In this document: positions 53,392 to 60,812 of the stretch, piece after piece
Layout: each line of letters starts with the position of its first letter
How positions within the stretch are numbered: position 1 is the first letter of the stretch
Assembly: GCF_000429085.1 (NCBI RefSeq)
Contig: NZ_AUBE01000007.1
Location: forward strand, 124,001 to 188,000
Source: Streptomyces flavidovirens DSM 40150
GTDB lineage: Bacteria; Actinomycetota; Actinomycetes; Streptomycetales; Streptomycetaceae
Direction of reading: 5' to 3'
DNA: 64,000 nt
Made by a program: the position numbers and the translations under genes
The notes under the pieces: model-generated
Database searches by the model: none
What the model was told of the DNA's origin: nothing
Seen by the model: only the letters and a program-made list of their open reading frames with translations

Positions 53392-55134
53392 TCAGCCCGC
53401 GTAGGGGTCGGGCACTTCGCCCGGCCGCGACAGGAACGCGAAGTCGCACCCGGTGTCGGCCTGCGTGATCTGCTCGCTGTACAGCGCGCCGTAGCCCCGC
53501 TCGTACTTCGCGGGCGGTGGAGTCCACGCGGCCCGGCGGCGTGCCAGCTCCTCGTCGCTCACCTCCAGGCGCAGCGACCGGGCCGGCACGTCGAGGGTGA
53601 TGGCGTCTCCGGTACGTACGAGGGCGAGCGGCCCGCCGACGTACGACTCCGGCGCGACATGCAGCACACACGTGCCGTAACTCGTGCCGCTCATCCGGGC
53701 GTCGGAGATCCGCACCATGTCGCGGACCCCCTCCTTGAGCAGGTGGTCGGGGATCGGCAGCATCCCGTACTCGGGCATACCGGGGCCGCCCTTGGGGCCC
53801 GCGTTGCGCAGGACGAGCACCGTGTCGGCGGTGATGCCGAGCGAGGGGTCGTTGATGGTGCGCTGCATGGTCCGGTAGTCGTCGAAGACGACGGCGGGCC
53901 CGGTGTGCCGCAGCAGATGCGGCTCGGCGGCGATGTGCTTGATCACCGCACCGTCCGGGCACAGGTTGCCCCGCAGGACCGCGACCCCGCCCTCGTCCGC
54001 GAGCGGGTTGGAACGCGGCCTGATCACTTCCCGGTTGTGCACCCGGGCACCGGCGAGCTGCTCGCGCAGCGAGTCGTGCGCCACGGTGGCCCGGTCCAGA
54101 TGCAGTACGCCGGACAACTGCGCCAGGAACGCCGGAAGCCCGCCCGCGAAGTGGAAGTCCTCCATCAGGTACTGGCCGCCCGGCCGCAGATTGGCCAGGA
54201 CCGGCACCGTACGGGCGATCCGGTCGAAGTCGTCGAGCGTGAGCCGCACCTGGGAGCGCCCGGCCATCGCGATCAGATGAATCACGGCGTTCGTCGAACC
54301 GCCCAGCGCCAGCACGGTGGCGACCGCGTCCTCGTACGCGGCCCGCGTCAGGATCCGCGAAAGCCTCAGATCGCGGTGTACGAGCGCGACGATCCGCCGG
54401 CCCGAGGCCGCGGCCATCCGGTCGTGCCCGGAATCCACGGCCGGGACGGAAGACGCGCCCGGCATCGTGACACCGAGCGCCTCGGCCGCGGCGGTCAGGG
54501 TCGAAGCCGTCCCCATGGTCATGCAGGTGCCGGGGGAGCGGGCGAGTCCGTTCTCCAGCTCGGCGAGTTCGGCGTCGCCGATCAGCCCCGCCCGCCGGTC
54601 GTCCCAGTACTTCCACATGTCCGTGCCCGAGCCGAGCACCTCATTGCGCCAGTGTCCCGGCAGCATCGGCCCGGCCGGCACGAACACGGCGGGCAGATCG
54701 ACCGACGCGGCGCCCATCAGCAGCGCGGGCGTCGACTTGTCGCAGCCGCCGAGCAGCACCGCGCCGTCGACGGGGTAGGAGCGCAGCAGCTCCTCCGTCT
54801 CCATGGCCAGCATGTTCCGGTAGAGCATGGGCGTCGGCTTCTGAAAGGTCTCCGAGAGGGTGGAGACCGGGAATTCCAGCGGGAAACCCCCGGCCTGCCA
54901 CACCCCGCGCTTCACCGCCTGCGCCCGGTCCCTGAGGTGAACGTGGCAGGGGTTGATGTCCGACCACGTGTTGAGGACCGCGATGACCGGCTTGCCCAGG
55001 TGCTCCTCGGGGAGGTAGCCGAGCTGGCGGGTCCTGGCGCGGTGACTGAACGACCGCAGGCCCCCGGTCCCGTACCACTGATGGCTGCGCAGGCTTTCCG
55101 GACCCCTCGCGCCGTCACTCCTGGGGTCACTCAC
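53392..55134 (-). CDS. IlvD/Edd-family sugar-acid dehydratase
   Basis: 580 residues. Fe-S ligands Cys63 (NPCH), Cys131 (GGCDKST) and Cys204 (PGTCMTMG) and the catalytic-loop Lys133 are in place; SGTSYGTC is the conserved C-terminal motif. The branch looks like arabinonate/xylonate/galactonate dehydratases more than true IlvD, supported by its place in a sugar operon next to a DapA-like gene. It would convert an aldonic acid to a 2-keto-3-deoxy acid in the cytosol. GTG start overlaps the previous stop by four bases. Exact sugar not decidable here. Confidence 0.87.
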   Translation of the reverse strand: MSDPRSDGARGPESLRSHQWYGTGGLRSFSHRARTRQLGYLPEEHLGKPVIAVLNTWSDINPCHVHLRDRAQAVKRGVWQAGGFPLEFPVSTLSETFQKPTPMLYRNMLAMETEELLRSYPVDGAVLLGGCDKSTPALLMGAASVDLPAVFVPAGPMLPGHWRNEVLGSGTDMWKYWDDRRAGLIGDAELAELENGLARSPGTCMTMGTASTLTAAAEALGVTMPGASSVPAVDSGHDRMAAASGRRIVALVHRDLRLSRILTRAAYEDAVATVLALGGSTNAVIHLIAMAGRSQVRLTLDDFDRIARTVPVLANLRPGGQYLMEDFHFAGGLPAFLAQLSGVLHLDRATVAHDSLREQLAGARVHNREVIRPRSNPLADEGGVAVLRGNLCPDGAVIKHIAAEPHLLRHTGPAVVFDDYRTMQRTINDPSLGITADTVLVLRNAGPKGGPGMPEYGMLPIPDHLLKEGVRDMVRISDARMSGTSYGTCVLHVAPESYVGGPLALVRTGDAITLDVPARSLRLEVSDEELARRRAAWTPPPAKYERGYGALYSEQITQADTGCDFAFLSRPGEVPDPYAG

Positions 55135-56042
55135 GCGGACCACCCGGCTATCAGCTCCGCGATCGGGCCGCGCCGGTCCTCGGGCAGTACCCGGCTCGGT
55201 GCGCGTACGTCCCGCCGGCACAGGCCGAGGGAGGCCAGGGCCTCCTTCACGACCGTGACGTTGTCGGCGGACTGGCGCGCCGCCCGCAGCTCCTCGAAGG
55301 TGCGGATCTGCTCCCAGGTCTTCATCGCGGCGGGATAGTCCCCGGCGCGCAGCGCGTCGAGCATCCCCAGTGACACGGACGGTGCGACGTTGACCAGACC
55401 CGAGGTGAAGCCGGTCGCCCCGACCGCGAAGTACGCGGGGGCGTACAGCTCGGCGAGCCCGGCGACCCAGACGAACCGGTCCAGACCCGCGTCCCGTGCG
55501 AAGGCGGCGAAGCGCGCCGCGTCCGGCACGGCGTACTTCACACCGATGACGTTGGGGCAGGCCTCTGCCAGCGCCGCCAGGCTCTCCCCGCTCAGCAGCG
55601 GGTTGCGGACGTACGGGACGATCCCGAGACCGGGGACGGCCTCGGCGATGGCGCGGTGGTAGTCGGCCCAGCCGTCCTGCGAGACGTACGGGTGCACCGG
55701 CTGATGCACCATCAGCATGTGGGCGCCGGCGTCACGGGCGTGCTCGGCGGCGGCGACGGCGGTCGGCACGTCGTGCCCGACGCCGACGACGACGGTGGCG
55801 CGGCCTGCCGCCTCGTCGATGGTCAGCTCGGTGACCGCGTTCCGCTCATCAGGGGTGAGGGCGTAGAACTCACCGGTGTTTCCGTTCGGCGTCAGTGTCC
55901 GTACGCCGCCGTCCAGCAGCCGGCGGAGCAGGCAGCGGTGGGCGGCGATGTCGAGGGAGCCGTCGGCGGCGAACGGCGTCACCGGAATGGCCACGACATC
56001 GGCGAGCGCGCTCCGCAGGCCGGAGAAGTCGGTGCTGGTCAT
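55131..56042 (-). CDS. DapA-family 2-keto-3-deoxy sugar acid aldolase/dehydratase
   Basis: 303 residues, TIM barrel with Schiff-base Lys169 (VIGVKYAVPD) and Tyr144 (VPYVRNP); the 2-keto-acid binding loop is TPNGNTGEFY. Members include dihydrodipicolinate synthase, KDG aldolase, 5-keto-4-deoxyglucarate dehydratase and 2-keto-3-deoxy-L-arabinonate dehydratase. Coupled with the IlvD/Edd dehydratase, one of the latter three is the reasonable reading. ATG overlaps the GntR stop (ATGA). Confidence 0.87.
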   Translation of the reverse strand: MTSTDFSGLRSALADVVAIPVTPFAADGSLDIAAHRCLLRRLLDGGVRTLTPNGNTGEFYALTPDERNAVTELTIDEAAGRATVVVGVGHDVPTAVAAAEHARDAGAHMLMVHQPVHPYVSQDGWADYHRAIAEAVPGLGIVPYVRNPLLSGESLAALAEACPNVIGVKYAVPDAARFAAFARDAGLDRFVWVAGLAELYAPAYFAVGATGFTSGLVNVAPSVSLGMLDALRAGDYPAAMKTWEQIRTFEELRAARQSADNVTVVKEALASLGLCRRDVRAPSRVLPEDRRGPIAELIAGWSA

Positions 56043-56692
56043 GCGGGTTCCCCTTCCGGGAAGGCGCGCTGTACGAAGTCGGCGATGTGGGCGTGCAGGG
56101 CGCGGGCGGCGCCCTGCGCGTCGCCGTCGAGCGCGAGCCGCAGAATCTCCAGGTGCTCACCGGCCTCGCGCTGCCAGGACGGCACGGCGGCCCAGGCCAC
56201 GGTGGAGACCAGGGCCGCCTGGTCCCGCACCTCGTCCAGCATTCTGGCGAGCAGCGGATTGCCGCACGGCAGGTACAGCGCGCGGTGGAACTCCCGGTTC
56301 GCCAGGGAGCGTTCGGCCTGGTCGGTCGCCTCCTCGGCCCGCGCGAGGGCCTCGCGGGCGGCCTCCAGGGACGCCCGCGCAGTGATGGTGCGGCGCAGCG
56401 CCTCGGGTTCGAGCAGCAGCCGTACGTCGTACACCTCACGGGCCATGGTGGCGTCGACCGTCCGCACCGTGACGCCCTTGTACTGGTTCATCACGACGAG
56501 CCCGGTCCCGGCCAGAGTCTTGAGCGCCTCGCGCACCGGAGTCTTGGACACGCCGAACTGGGCGGCCAGTTCGGTCTCGACCAGGGCCTGGCCGGGGCTG
56601 AGACCGCCGGTGAGGATGGCGTGTTTGATCCCCTCCAGCACGTACTGCGTGCGGGAGGGGATCGGACTCGGAGCGAAAACCATGGGGCTCAC
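56039..56692 (-). CDS. GntR-family (FadR/FCD) transcriptional regulator
   Basis: 217 residues. Winged helix (about 14-80; ELAAQFGVSKTPVREALKTL) and an all-helical FCD effector domain (about 95-210) that usually binds a metal and an organic acid. It is the first gene of the twelve-gene operon and probably its local repressor, relieved by a sugar-acid intermediate. A GACGTACGAAGTA site lies between likely promoter elements upstream. GTG start; an ATG three codons later is equally possible. Confidence 0.9.
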   Translation of the reverse strand: MSPMVFAPSPIPSRTQYVLEGIKHAILTGGLSPGQALVETELAAQFGVSKTPVREALKTLAGTGLVVMNQYKGVTVRTVDATMAREVYDVRLLLEPEALRRTITARASLEAAREALARAEEATDQAERSLANREFHRALYLPCGNPLLARMLDEVRDQAALVSTVAWAAVPSWQREAGEHLEILRLALDGDAQGAARALHAHIADFVQRAFPEGEPA

Positions 56693-56719
56693 ATATCTCG
56701 CGTATCGCGTCTCATATAT

Positions 56720-56734
56720 GACGTACGAAGTACG
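56720..56734. promoter_or_regulatory. Candidate GntR operator (site A)
   Basis: GACGTACGAAGTACG contains the inverted repeat CGTAC-GAA-GTACG. Thirteen bases (GACGTnCGAAGTA) recur, with one mismatch, in front of the divergent GH43 gene (site B). On the minus strand it falls between a weak TTTCAT and a CATATA/TATATG element, a repressor position for the GntR gene. Confidence 0.6.
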
Positions 56735-56816
56735 ACGCGATGAAAGCTAGGTCCGCTCCCATGTTTCGTCAATGCTTCGAGCAGAAGAACTTCCAGCCCG
56801 GAGAGCCGAGTTGGCG

Positions 56817-58154
56817 TCAGGGCGTGTAGGCGCCCAGCAGCCGGTCGTACTCGGCCCCGGTCACCGGCAGCACCGTGCCGTGCCTGGGGCTCGCCGGGAG
56901 CGCGAAGTTCTCCGACATCGCCCACCGGCCCGAGTCGAGGTCGGTGGTCTCGAAGGGGATGTAACCCCGGCCGCCGAACTCGTCGATGAACAGGTACCAC
57001 TTCTCCTCAGTGTTGGACTTGAATACGGTCGGGCCCTCACCGCGTGCGATGGAACCCTTGCCGATGCAGTCGGCGACGAAGCCGTACTCCGTGGAGCGCA
57101 GGTCGTCCGACTTCTCGGCGGTGATGAACTTGGAGCACGGTGTCGACGAGGAGTTGTCCCGCTCGTCCTTCGTGAAGCGGTGGTAGCTGCCGTCGTGCCG
57201 GATCACGGTCGAGTCGATGACCGAGTAGCCGGGGTCGTTCCAGACCCGGGGCTCGCTGAAGGTGTGGAAGTCGCGCGTGGTGGCGTACAGCATCTTGTTG
57301 TACGTGGTGCCGGTGTGCGCGGGGTCGTCGGCGGCGTAGACCTTGGACGCCCAGAAGACGACGTACGCGCCGAGCTTGTCGTCGTAGTAGGCCTCCGGGG
57401 CCCAGGTGTTGCCCGCCGTGTCGGGTGCGACCTTCACCAGGCGCTGGTTGGTCCAGTGGACGAGGTCGGTGGACTCCCACACCATGACGGACTTGCTTCC
57501 GGTGCGCTGCACCTGGTCCCAGCTACCGCCGCTGCCGCCGTACATCCGCAGGTCGGTGGCCAGTTGGTAGAACTTGTCGCCCTCGGGGGAGCGGATGATG
57601 AAGGGGTCGCGCAGCCCCTTGGTGCCGAGGGTGGAGGTGAGCACCGGCTTGCCGCCGTTCAGGTCCTGCCAGTGGAGCGGGTCGTTGCCGCGGCTGAGGG
57701 CCATGCGGACCTGCTCGCCGTCGGCGGTTCCCTCGCCGGTGAAGTAGCTGAAGGCGTAACCGGTGTACTTCCGCTGCTTCGGCAGCTCCGGAACGGTCGC
57801 CGTGAACGCGCGTTGGGTATGGGCCTCACCACGGGTCACGGTCGCCGTGAGCCGCACGTAGCGGGTTCCCTTGCCGTGCTTCGGCCGGTGCACGAGACCG
57901 GTCGTGTCGACGACTGCGGGATCGGCGGAGGCCCAGCGGACGGTGGTGCGGTGGGTGCCGGTGGTGGGGAGGGTGAGGTTTCCGCGTACGTCGCCGAGAT
58001 TGTGGACGGTGAGGTCGCGGGCGGCGGCGACGGTGGCCGCGCTGTCGTCGCCGGCGGCCGGCCCGGCGGCGTGTGCGGGCCCGGCGGGTGCGGCGGCGAG
58101 GCCGAAGATCAGGGCCAGCAGTGGCAACAGGGTGCGGATGCGGGGGCGTTGCAA
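56817..58154 (-). CDS. Secreted GH43-family glycosidase with N-terminal Ig-like domain
   Basis: 445 residues. TTG start with AGAGGA about seven bases upstream; signal peptide LQRPRIRTLLPLLALIFGLA, cleaved near 30. Residues about 40-125 look like an atrophied bacterial Ig domain (VRWASADPAVVDTTGLVHRP). The GH43-like five-bladed propeller follows, with LRDPFIIRSPEG (Asp), NTWAPEAYYD and ARGEGPTVFKSN (Glu). Probably an extracellular arabinofuranosidase/arabinanase or related activity. The gap to the GntR gene is 124 bases and holds site A, so the two are not necessarily one transcript. Confidence 0.85.
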   Translation of the reverse strand: MQRPRIRTLLPLLALIFGLAAAPAGPAHAAGPAAGDDSAATVAAARDLTVHNLGDVRGNLTLPTTGTHRTTVRWASADPAVVDTTGLVHRPKHGKGTRYVRLTATVTRGEAHTQRAFTATVPELPKQRKYTGYAFSYFTGEGTADGEQVRMALSRGNDPLHWQDLNGGKPVLTSTLGTKGLRDPFIIRSPEGDKFYQLATDLRMYGGSGGSWDQVQRTGSKSVMVWESTDLVHWTNQRLVKVAPDTAGNTWAPEAYYDDKLGAYVVFWASKVYAADDPAHTGTTYNKMLYATTRDFHTFSEPRVWNDPGYSVIDSTVIRHDGSYHRFTKDERDNSSSTPCSKFITAEKSDDLRSTEYGFVADCIGKGSIARGEGPTVFKSNTEEKWYLFIDEFGGRGYIPFETTDLDSGRWAMSENFALPASPRHGTVLPVTGAEYDRLLGAYTP

Positions 58155-58226
58155 GGGGGAGTCCTCTCGGGGTGGGTGACGGTTGGCTAGTGTCGGTTGC
58201 CGTCCCCCTCCTGAAGGCCTCGGTGC

Positions 58227-58345
58227 CGGGTGCTGGATCTGGCACCCGTAACCGAACACCCCCAGCCCGTCCGGCGTTTGAGGACCGGGTCTGGGGCGGA
58301 GCCCCAGTTCGGGAAGGGGCGGGTAGGGGAAAAGCCCCGCAGGGA
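58227..58345. repeat. Streptomyces-type dispersed intergenic repeat
   Basis: The segment around CCCAGCCCGTCCGGCGTTTG, followed by the hairpin CTGGGGC-GGA-GCCCCAG and a G-rich tail, resembles an intergenic repeat I remember as common in Streptomyces genomes. A further hairpin, CGGGTGC-N8-GCACCCG, precedes it. It occupies the leader of the minus-strand GH43 gene. Confidence 0.6.
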
Positions 58346-58383
58346 ACGCCGCCGCCACCCCCACCGCCCCCGGACTGTGCCGG

Positions 58384-58413
58384 ACGCTAACCCCACCCCC
58401 AACGCCCCGGCAA
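58384..58413 (-). promoter_or_regulatory. Candidate promoter for the minus-strand GH43 gene
   Basis: Reading the minus strand, TTGCCG and TAGCGT are separated by 18 bases. A CTCGTTCGAAATG motif related to sites A and B lies about 16 bases upstream of the -35 element. If right, the transcript has a leader of about 220 bases containing the dispersed repeat. Confidence 0.35.
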
Positions 58414-58550
58414 GACCCTGGACGAAACTCGTTCGAAATGAAGAGCGGCGTTCGGAATCTCGGACGCCAAATTCTCCAGCCCCACCCACCCCAGGGTCTG
58501 GTGCCCACGCCGGACCGCCATTACCGTCTCGGCTGCACAGAGTCTCGTAC

Positions 58551-58569
58551 GACGTTCGAAGTATCGAAC
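58551..58569. promoter_or_regulatory. Candidate GntR operator (site B)
   Basis: GACGTTCGAAGTA matches site A at 12 of 13 positions. It overlaps a perfect GTTCGA-AGTA-TCGAAC inverted repeat ending 20 bases before the plus-strand GH43 start. Two related cores, CGTTCGAAATG near 58430 and CGTTCGGAATC near 58449, lie in the same gap. Confidence 0.6.
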
Positions 58570-58589
58570 CCCGCCGCAAGGAGGCCACA

Positions 58590-59663
58590 GTGAGTGACCG
58601 TCAGACACCCACCCGCAGGACCATGCTGAGAGGCGCTCTCGCCCTCGGCGCGGTCGCCGCCGCCACAACCACCTCCGCCCACGCCGCCGGAGGAACCGCC
58701 GCCCCCACCAACCCCCTCGTCCGGCAGCGTGCCGACCCCCACATCCACCGCCACACCGACCGGCAGTACTACTTCACCGCCACCGCACCCGAGTACGACC
58801 GGATCATCCTGCGCCGTTCCCGTACCCTCGCCGGCCTGGCGACGGCCCAAGAGGCCGTCATCTGGCGCAGGCACACCTCCGGTGACATGGCCGCACACAT
58901 CTGGGCGCCCGAGATCCACCACATCGACGGCGCCTGGTACATCTACTTCGCCTCCGCGCCCGCCGACGACGTCTGGAAAATACGCATCTGGGTGCTGGAG
59001 AACAAAAGCCCCGACCCCTTCCGCGGCACCTGGACCGAGAAGGGCCGGCTCACCACCGCCTGGGACACCTTCTCCCTCGACGCCACGACCTTCACCCACC
59101 AGTCCCACCGCTATCTCGCCTGGGCGCAGCACGAACCCGGAATGGACAACAACACCGGCGTCTTCCTGTCCCGGATGGCGAACCCCTGGACCCTCACCGG
59201 GCCCCAAGTCCGCCTCACCACACCGGAGTACGCCTGGGAGCGCATCGGGTTCAAAGTCAACGAGGGGCCTTCGGTCATCCGGCGCAACGGCCGCCTCTTC
59301 ATGACGTACTCCGCGAGCGCGACCGACGCCAACTACTGCCTCGGCCTGCTCACCGCCGACGAGAACGCCGACCTGCTCGCCCCCGGCACCTGGAAGAAGT
59401 CCCCGGTGCCGGTCTTCACCAGCAACGACACGACCGCCCAGTACGGCCCCGGCCACAACTCCTTCACCGTCGCCGAGGACGGGCGCACAGACGTCATCGT
59501 CTACCACGCCCGCCAGTACAAGGAGATCACCGGCGACCCGCTGCACGACCCCAACCGCCACACCCGCATCCAGCGTCTGCGCTGGAAGGCCGACGGCAGC
59601 CCGGACTTCGGCGTGCCCGTCCCTGACGGCCCGGTCCGGCTCCTCGGCGGGGGGCGTTCCTGA
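58590..59663 (+). CDS. Secreted GH43-family arabinosidase-like enzyme
   Basis: 357 residues, Tat-type signal (TRRTMLRGALALGAVAA), then a single GH43 propeller: RADPHIHRH (Asp), IWAPEIHHIDG and NEGPSVIRRNG (Glu). The compact form with no extra domain and the order of motifs resemble exo-alpha-L-arabinofuranosidases, though this is not certain. AAGGAGG lies eight bases before the GTG. Site B overlaps the promoter/leader. The stop overlaps the next start (TGATG), placing it first in the plus-strand operon. Confidence 0.87.
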   Translation: MSDRQTPTRRTMLRGALALGAVAAATTTSAHAAGGTAAPTNPLVRQRADPHIHRHTDRQYYFTATAPEYDRIILRRSRTLAGLATAQEAVIWRRHTSGDMAAHIWAPEIHHIDGAWYIYFASAPADDVWKIRIWVLENKSPDPFRGTWTEKGRLTTAWDTFSLDATTFTHQSHRYLAWAQHEPGMDNNTGVFLSRMANPWTLTGPQVRLTTPEYAWERIGFKVNEGPSVIRRNGRLFMTYSASATDANYCLGLLTADENADLLAPGTWKKSPVPVFTSNDTTAQYGPGHNSFTVAEDGRTDVIVYHARQYKEITGDPLHDPNRHTRIQRLRWKADGSPDFGVPVPDGPVRLLGGGRS

Positions 59664-60697
59664 TGCGCCGAACGGGCGTCGCGGGCGTGCTCGCGCTGAC
59701 CACCGTCGCGGCGCTCGCCGCCGCACCCGCCCACGCCGCCGCGCCCGCCCACCCCGCCGCACCCCTCCCCGGCGGGCAGCCGTGCACCCCCGCCGCCTGC
59801 CATGTCGACGTCGCCCCCGGCACGTACCACGTCACCGTCACGCTCGGCGCCGCGGAGGCGGGCAGCACCTCCGTCACGGCCGAGACGCGCCGCGCCCTGC
59901 TCCCCGAGACGCCCACCGCCCCCGGACAGCGGATACGCCGTACCTTCACCGTCGACGTACGCGAACCCGAGGGCGAGCCCACGGGACCGGCCGGCAGCTC
60001 CGGTCTCGATCTCGTCGTCGGTGGTACGTCGCCGAAGCTCGCCGGGCTGCGCGTCACCCCCGCGCCGGGCGCCCGCAAGATCGTCCTGGTCGGCGACTCG
60101 ACCGTCTGCGACCAGCCGGGCGCGCCGTACGCGGGCTGGGGGCAGCAACTGCCCCAGTTCCTCGGGCGCGGCCTTGCCGTCGCCAATTACGCCGACTCGG
60201 GGGAGAGTTCTCAGTCCGTACTCGACAACCCCGCGCTCTTCCCGGCCGCCCTCGCCCGCGTGCGCCGAGGCGACCTCGTCCTGGTCCAGCTCGCCCACAA
60301 CGACAAGCAGACCCCCGCCGCCACCTACCGTGCCAACCTCGCCCGCATGGTCGACGCGGTACGCGCGAAGGGTGGCCGGCCCGTGCTCGTCACGCCGGTC
60401 GTGCGCCGCTGGTTCAACCTCGACGGCACGCTCAACAACGGCACAGCGCTGCTCGTCAACGGCCTCGGCGTCGATCTCCCCGGCGAGATCCGCGCCCTGG
60501 CGGCGGACGCCGACGTACCGCTGATCGACCTCACGGCGCTCACCAAGCGGCGCGTGGAAGAGCTCGGTCCGCAGTCCTCCAAGGCGCTGTATCTGTACGA
60601 CGAGAAGCGGGACAATACCCACACCTCCGTGCGCGGCGCGACTGAGTACGCCGCTCTTGTGAACGGCGAACTGCTCGCTCAGCGCCTGATTCGCTGA
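59663..60697 (+). CDS. Secreted rhamnogalacturonan-acetylesterase-like SGNH hydrolase with N-terminal domain
   Basis: 344 residues. Signal peptide (about 1-25) and a roughly 110-residue N-terminal beta domain with CTPAACHVDVAPGTYHV, as found in CE12-type enzymes. The SGNH fold follows with VGDSTVCDQ (Ser), LAHNDKQ (Asn) and NTHTSVRGA (catalytic His). Larger than the SGNH esterase on the other strand, so the two are not duplicates. One-base overlap with the GH43 gene indicates coupled translation. Confidence 0.87.
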   Translation: MRRTGVAGVLALTTVAALAAAPAHAAAPAHPAAPLPGGQPCTPAACHVDVAPGTYHVTVTLGAAEAGSTSVTAETRRALLPETPTAPGQRIRRTFTVDVREPEGEPTGPAGSSGLDLVVGGTSPKLAGLRVTPAPGARKIVLVGDSTVCDQPGAPYAGWGQQLPQFLGRGLAVANYADSGESSQSVLDNPALFPAALARVRRGDLVLVQLAHNDKQTPAATYRANLARMVDAVRAKGGRPVLVTPVVRRWFNLDGTLNNGTALLVNGLGVDLPGEIRALAADADVPLIDLTALTKRRVEELGPQSSKALYLYDEKRDNTHTSVRGATEYAALVNGELLAQRLIR

Positions 60698-60728
60698 CCG
60701 GACGAGGGCCGCTGCCGCGTCCAAACCG

Positions 60729-60757
60729 TTGACGGACCCTGTGGGCACTCGTACATT
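60729..60757 (+). promoter_or_regulatory. Promoter of the second sugar transporter
   Basis: TTGACG and TACATT with a 17-base spacer, 55 bases before the binding-protein start. This is among the best sigma-70-type promoters in the window and gives the transporter genes their own transcript. Confidence 0.6.
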
Positions 60758-60775
60758 GCCCCGGCAAGTGCTTTC

Positions 60776-60789
60776 TTAAAACGATTCAA
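60776..60789. promoter_or_regulatory. LacI-type operator downstream of the transporter promoter
   Basis: TTAAAACGATTCAA is an imperfect palindrome of the TnAAnCGnTTnA type used by LacI-family sugar repressors. It lies about 15-30 bases downstream of the predicted start point and 24 bases before the start codon, a blocking position. Confidence 0.5.
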
Positions 60790-60812
60790 CCGTCAGACCA
60801 AAGAGGTGAACC

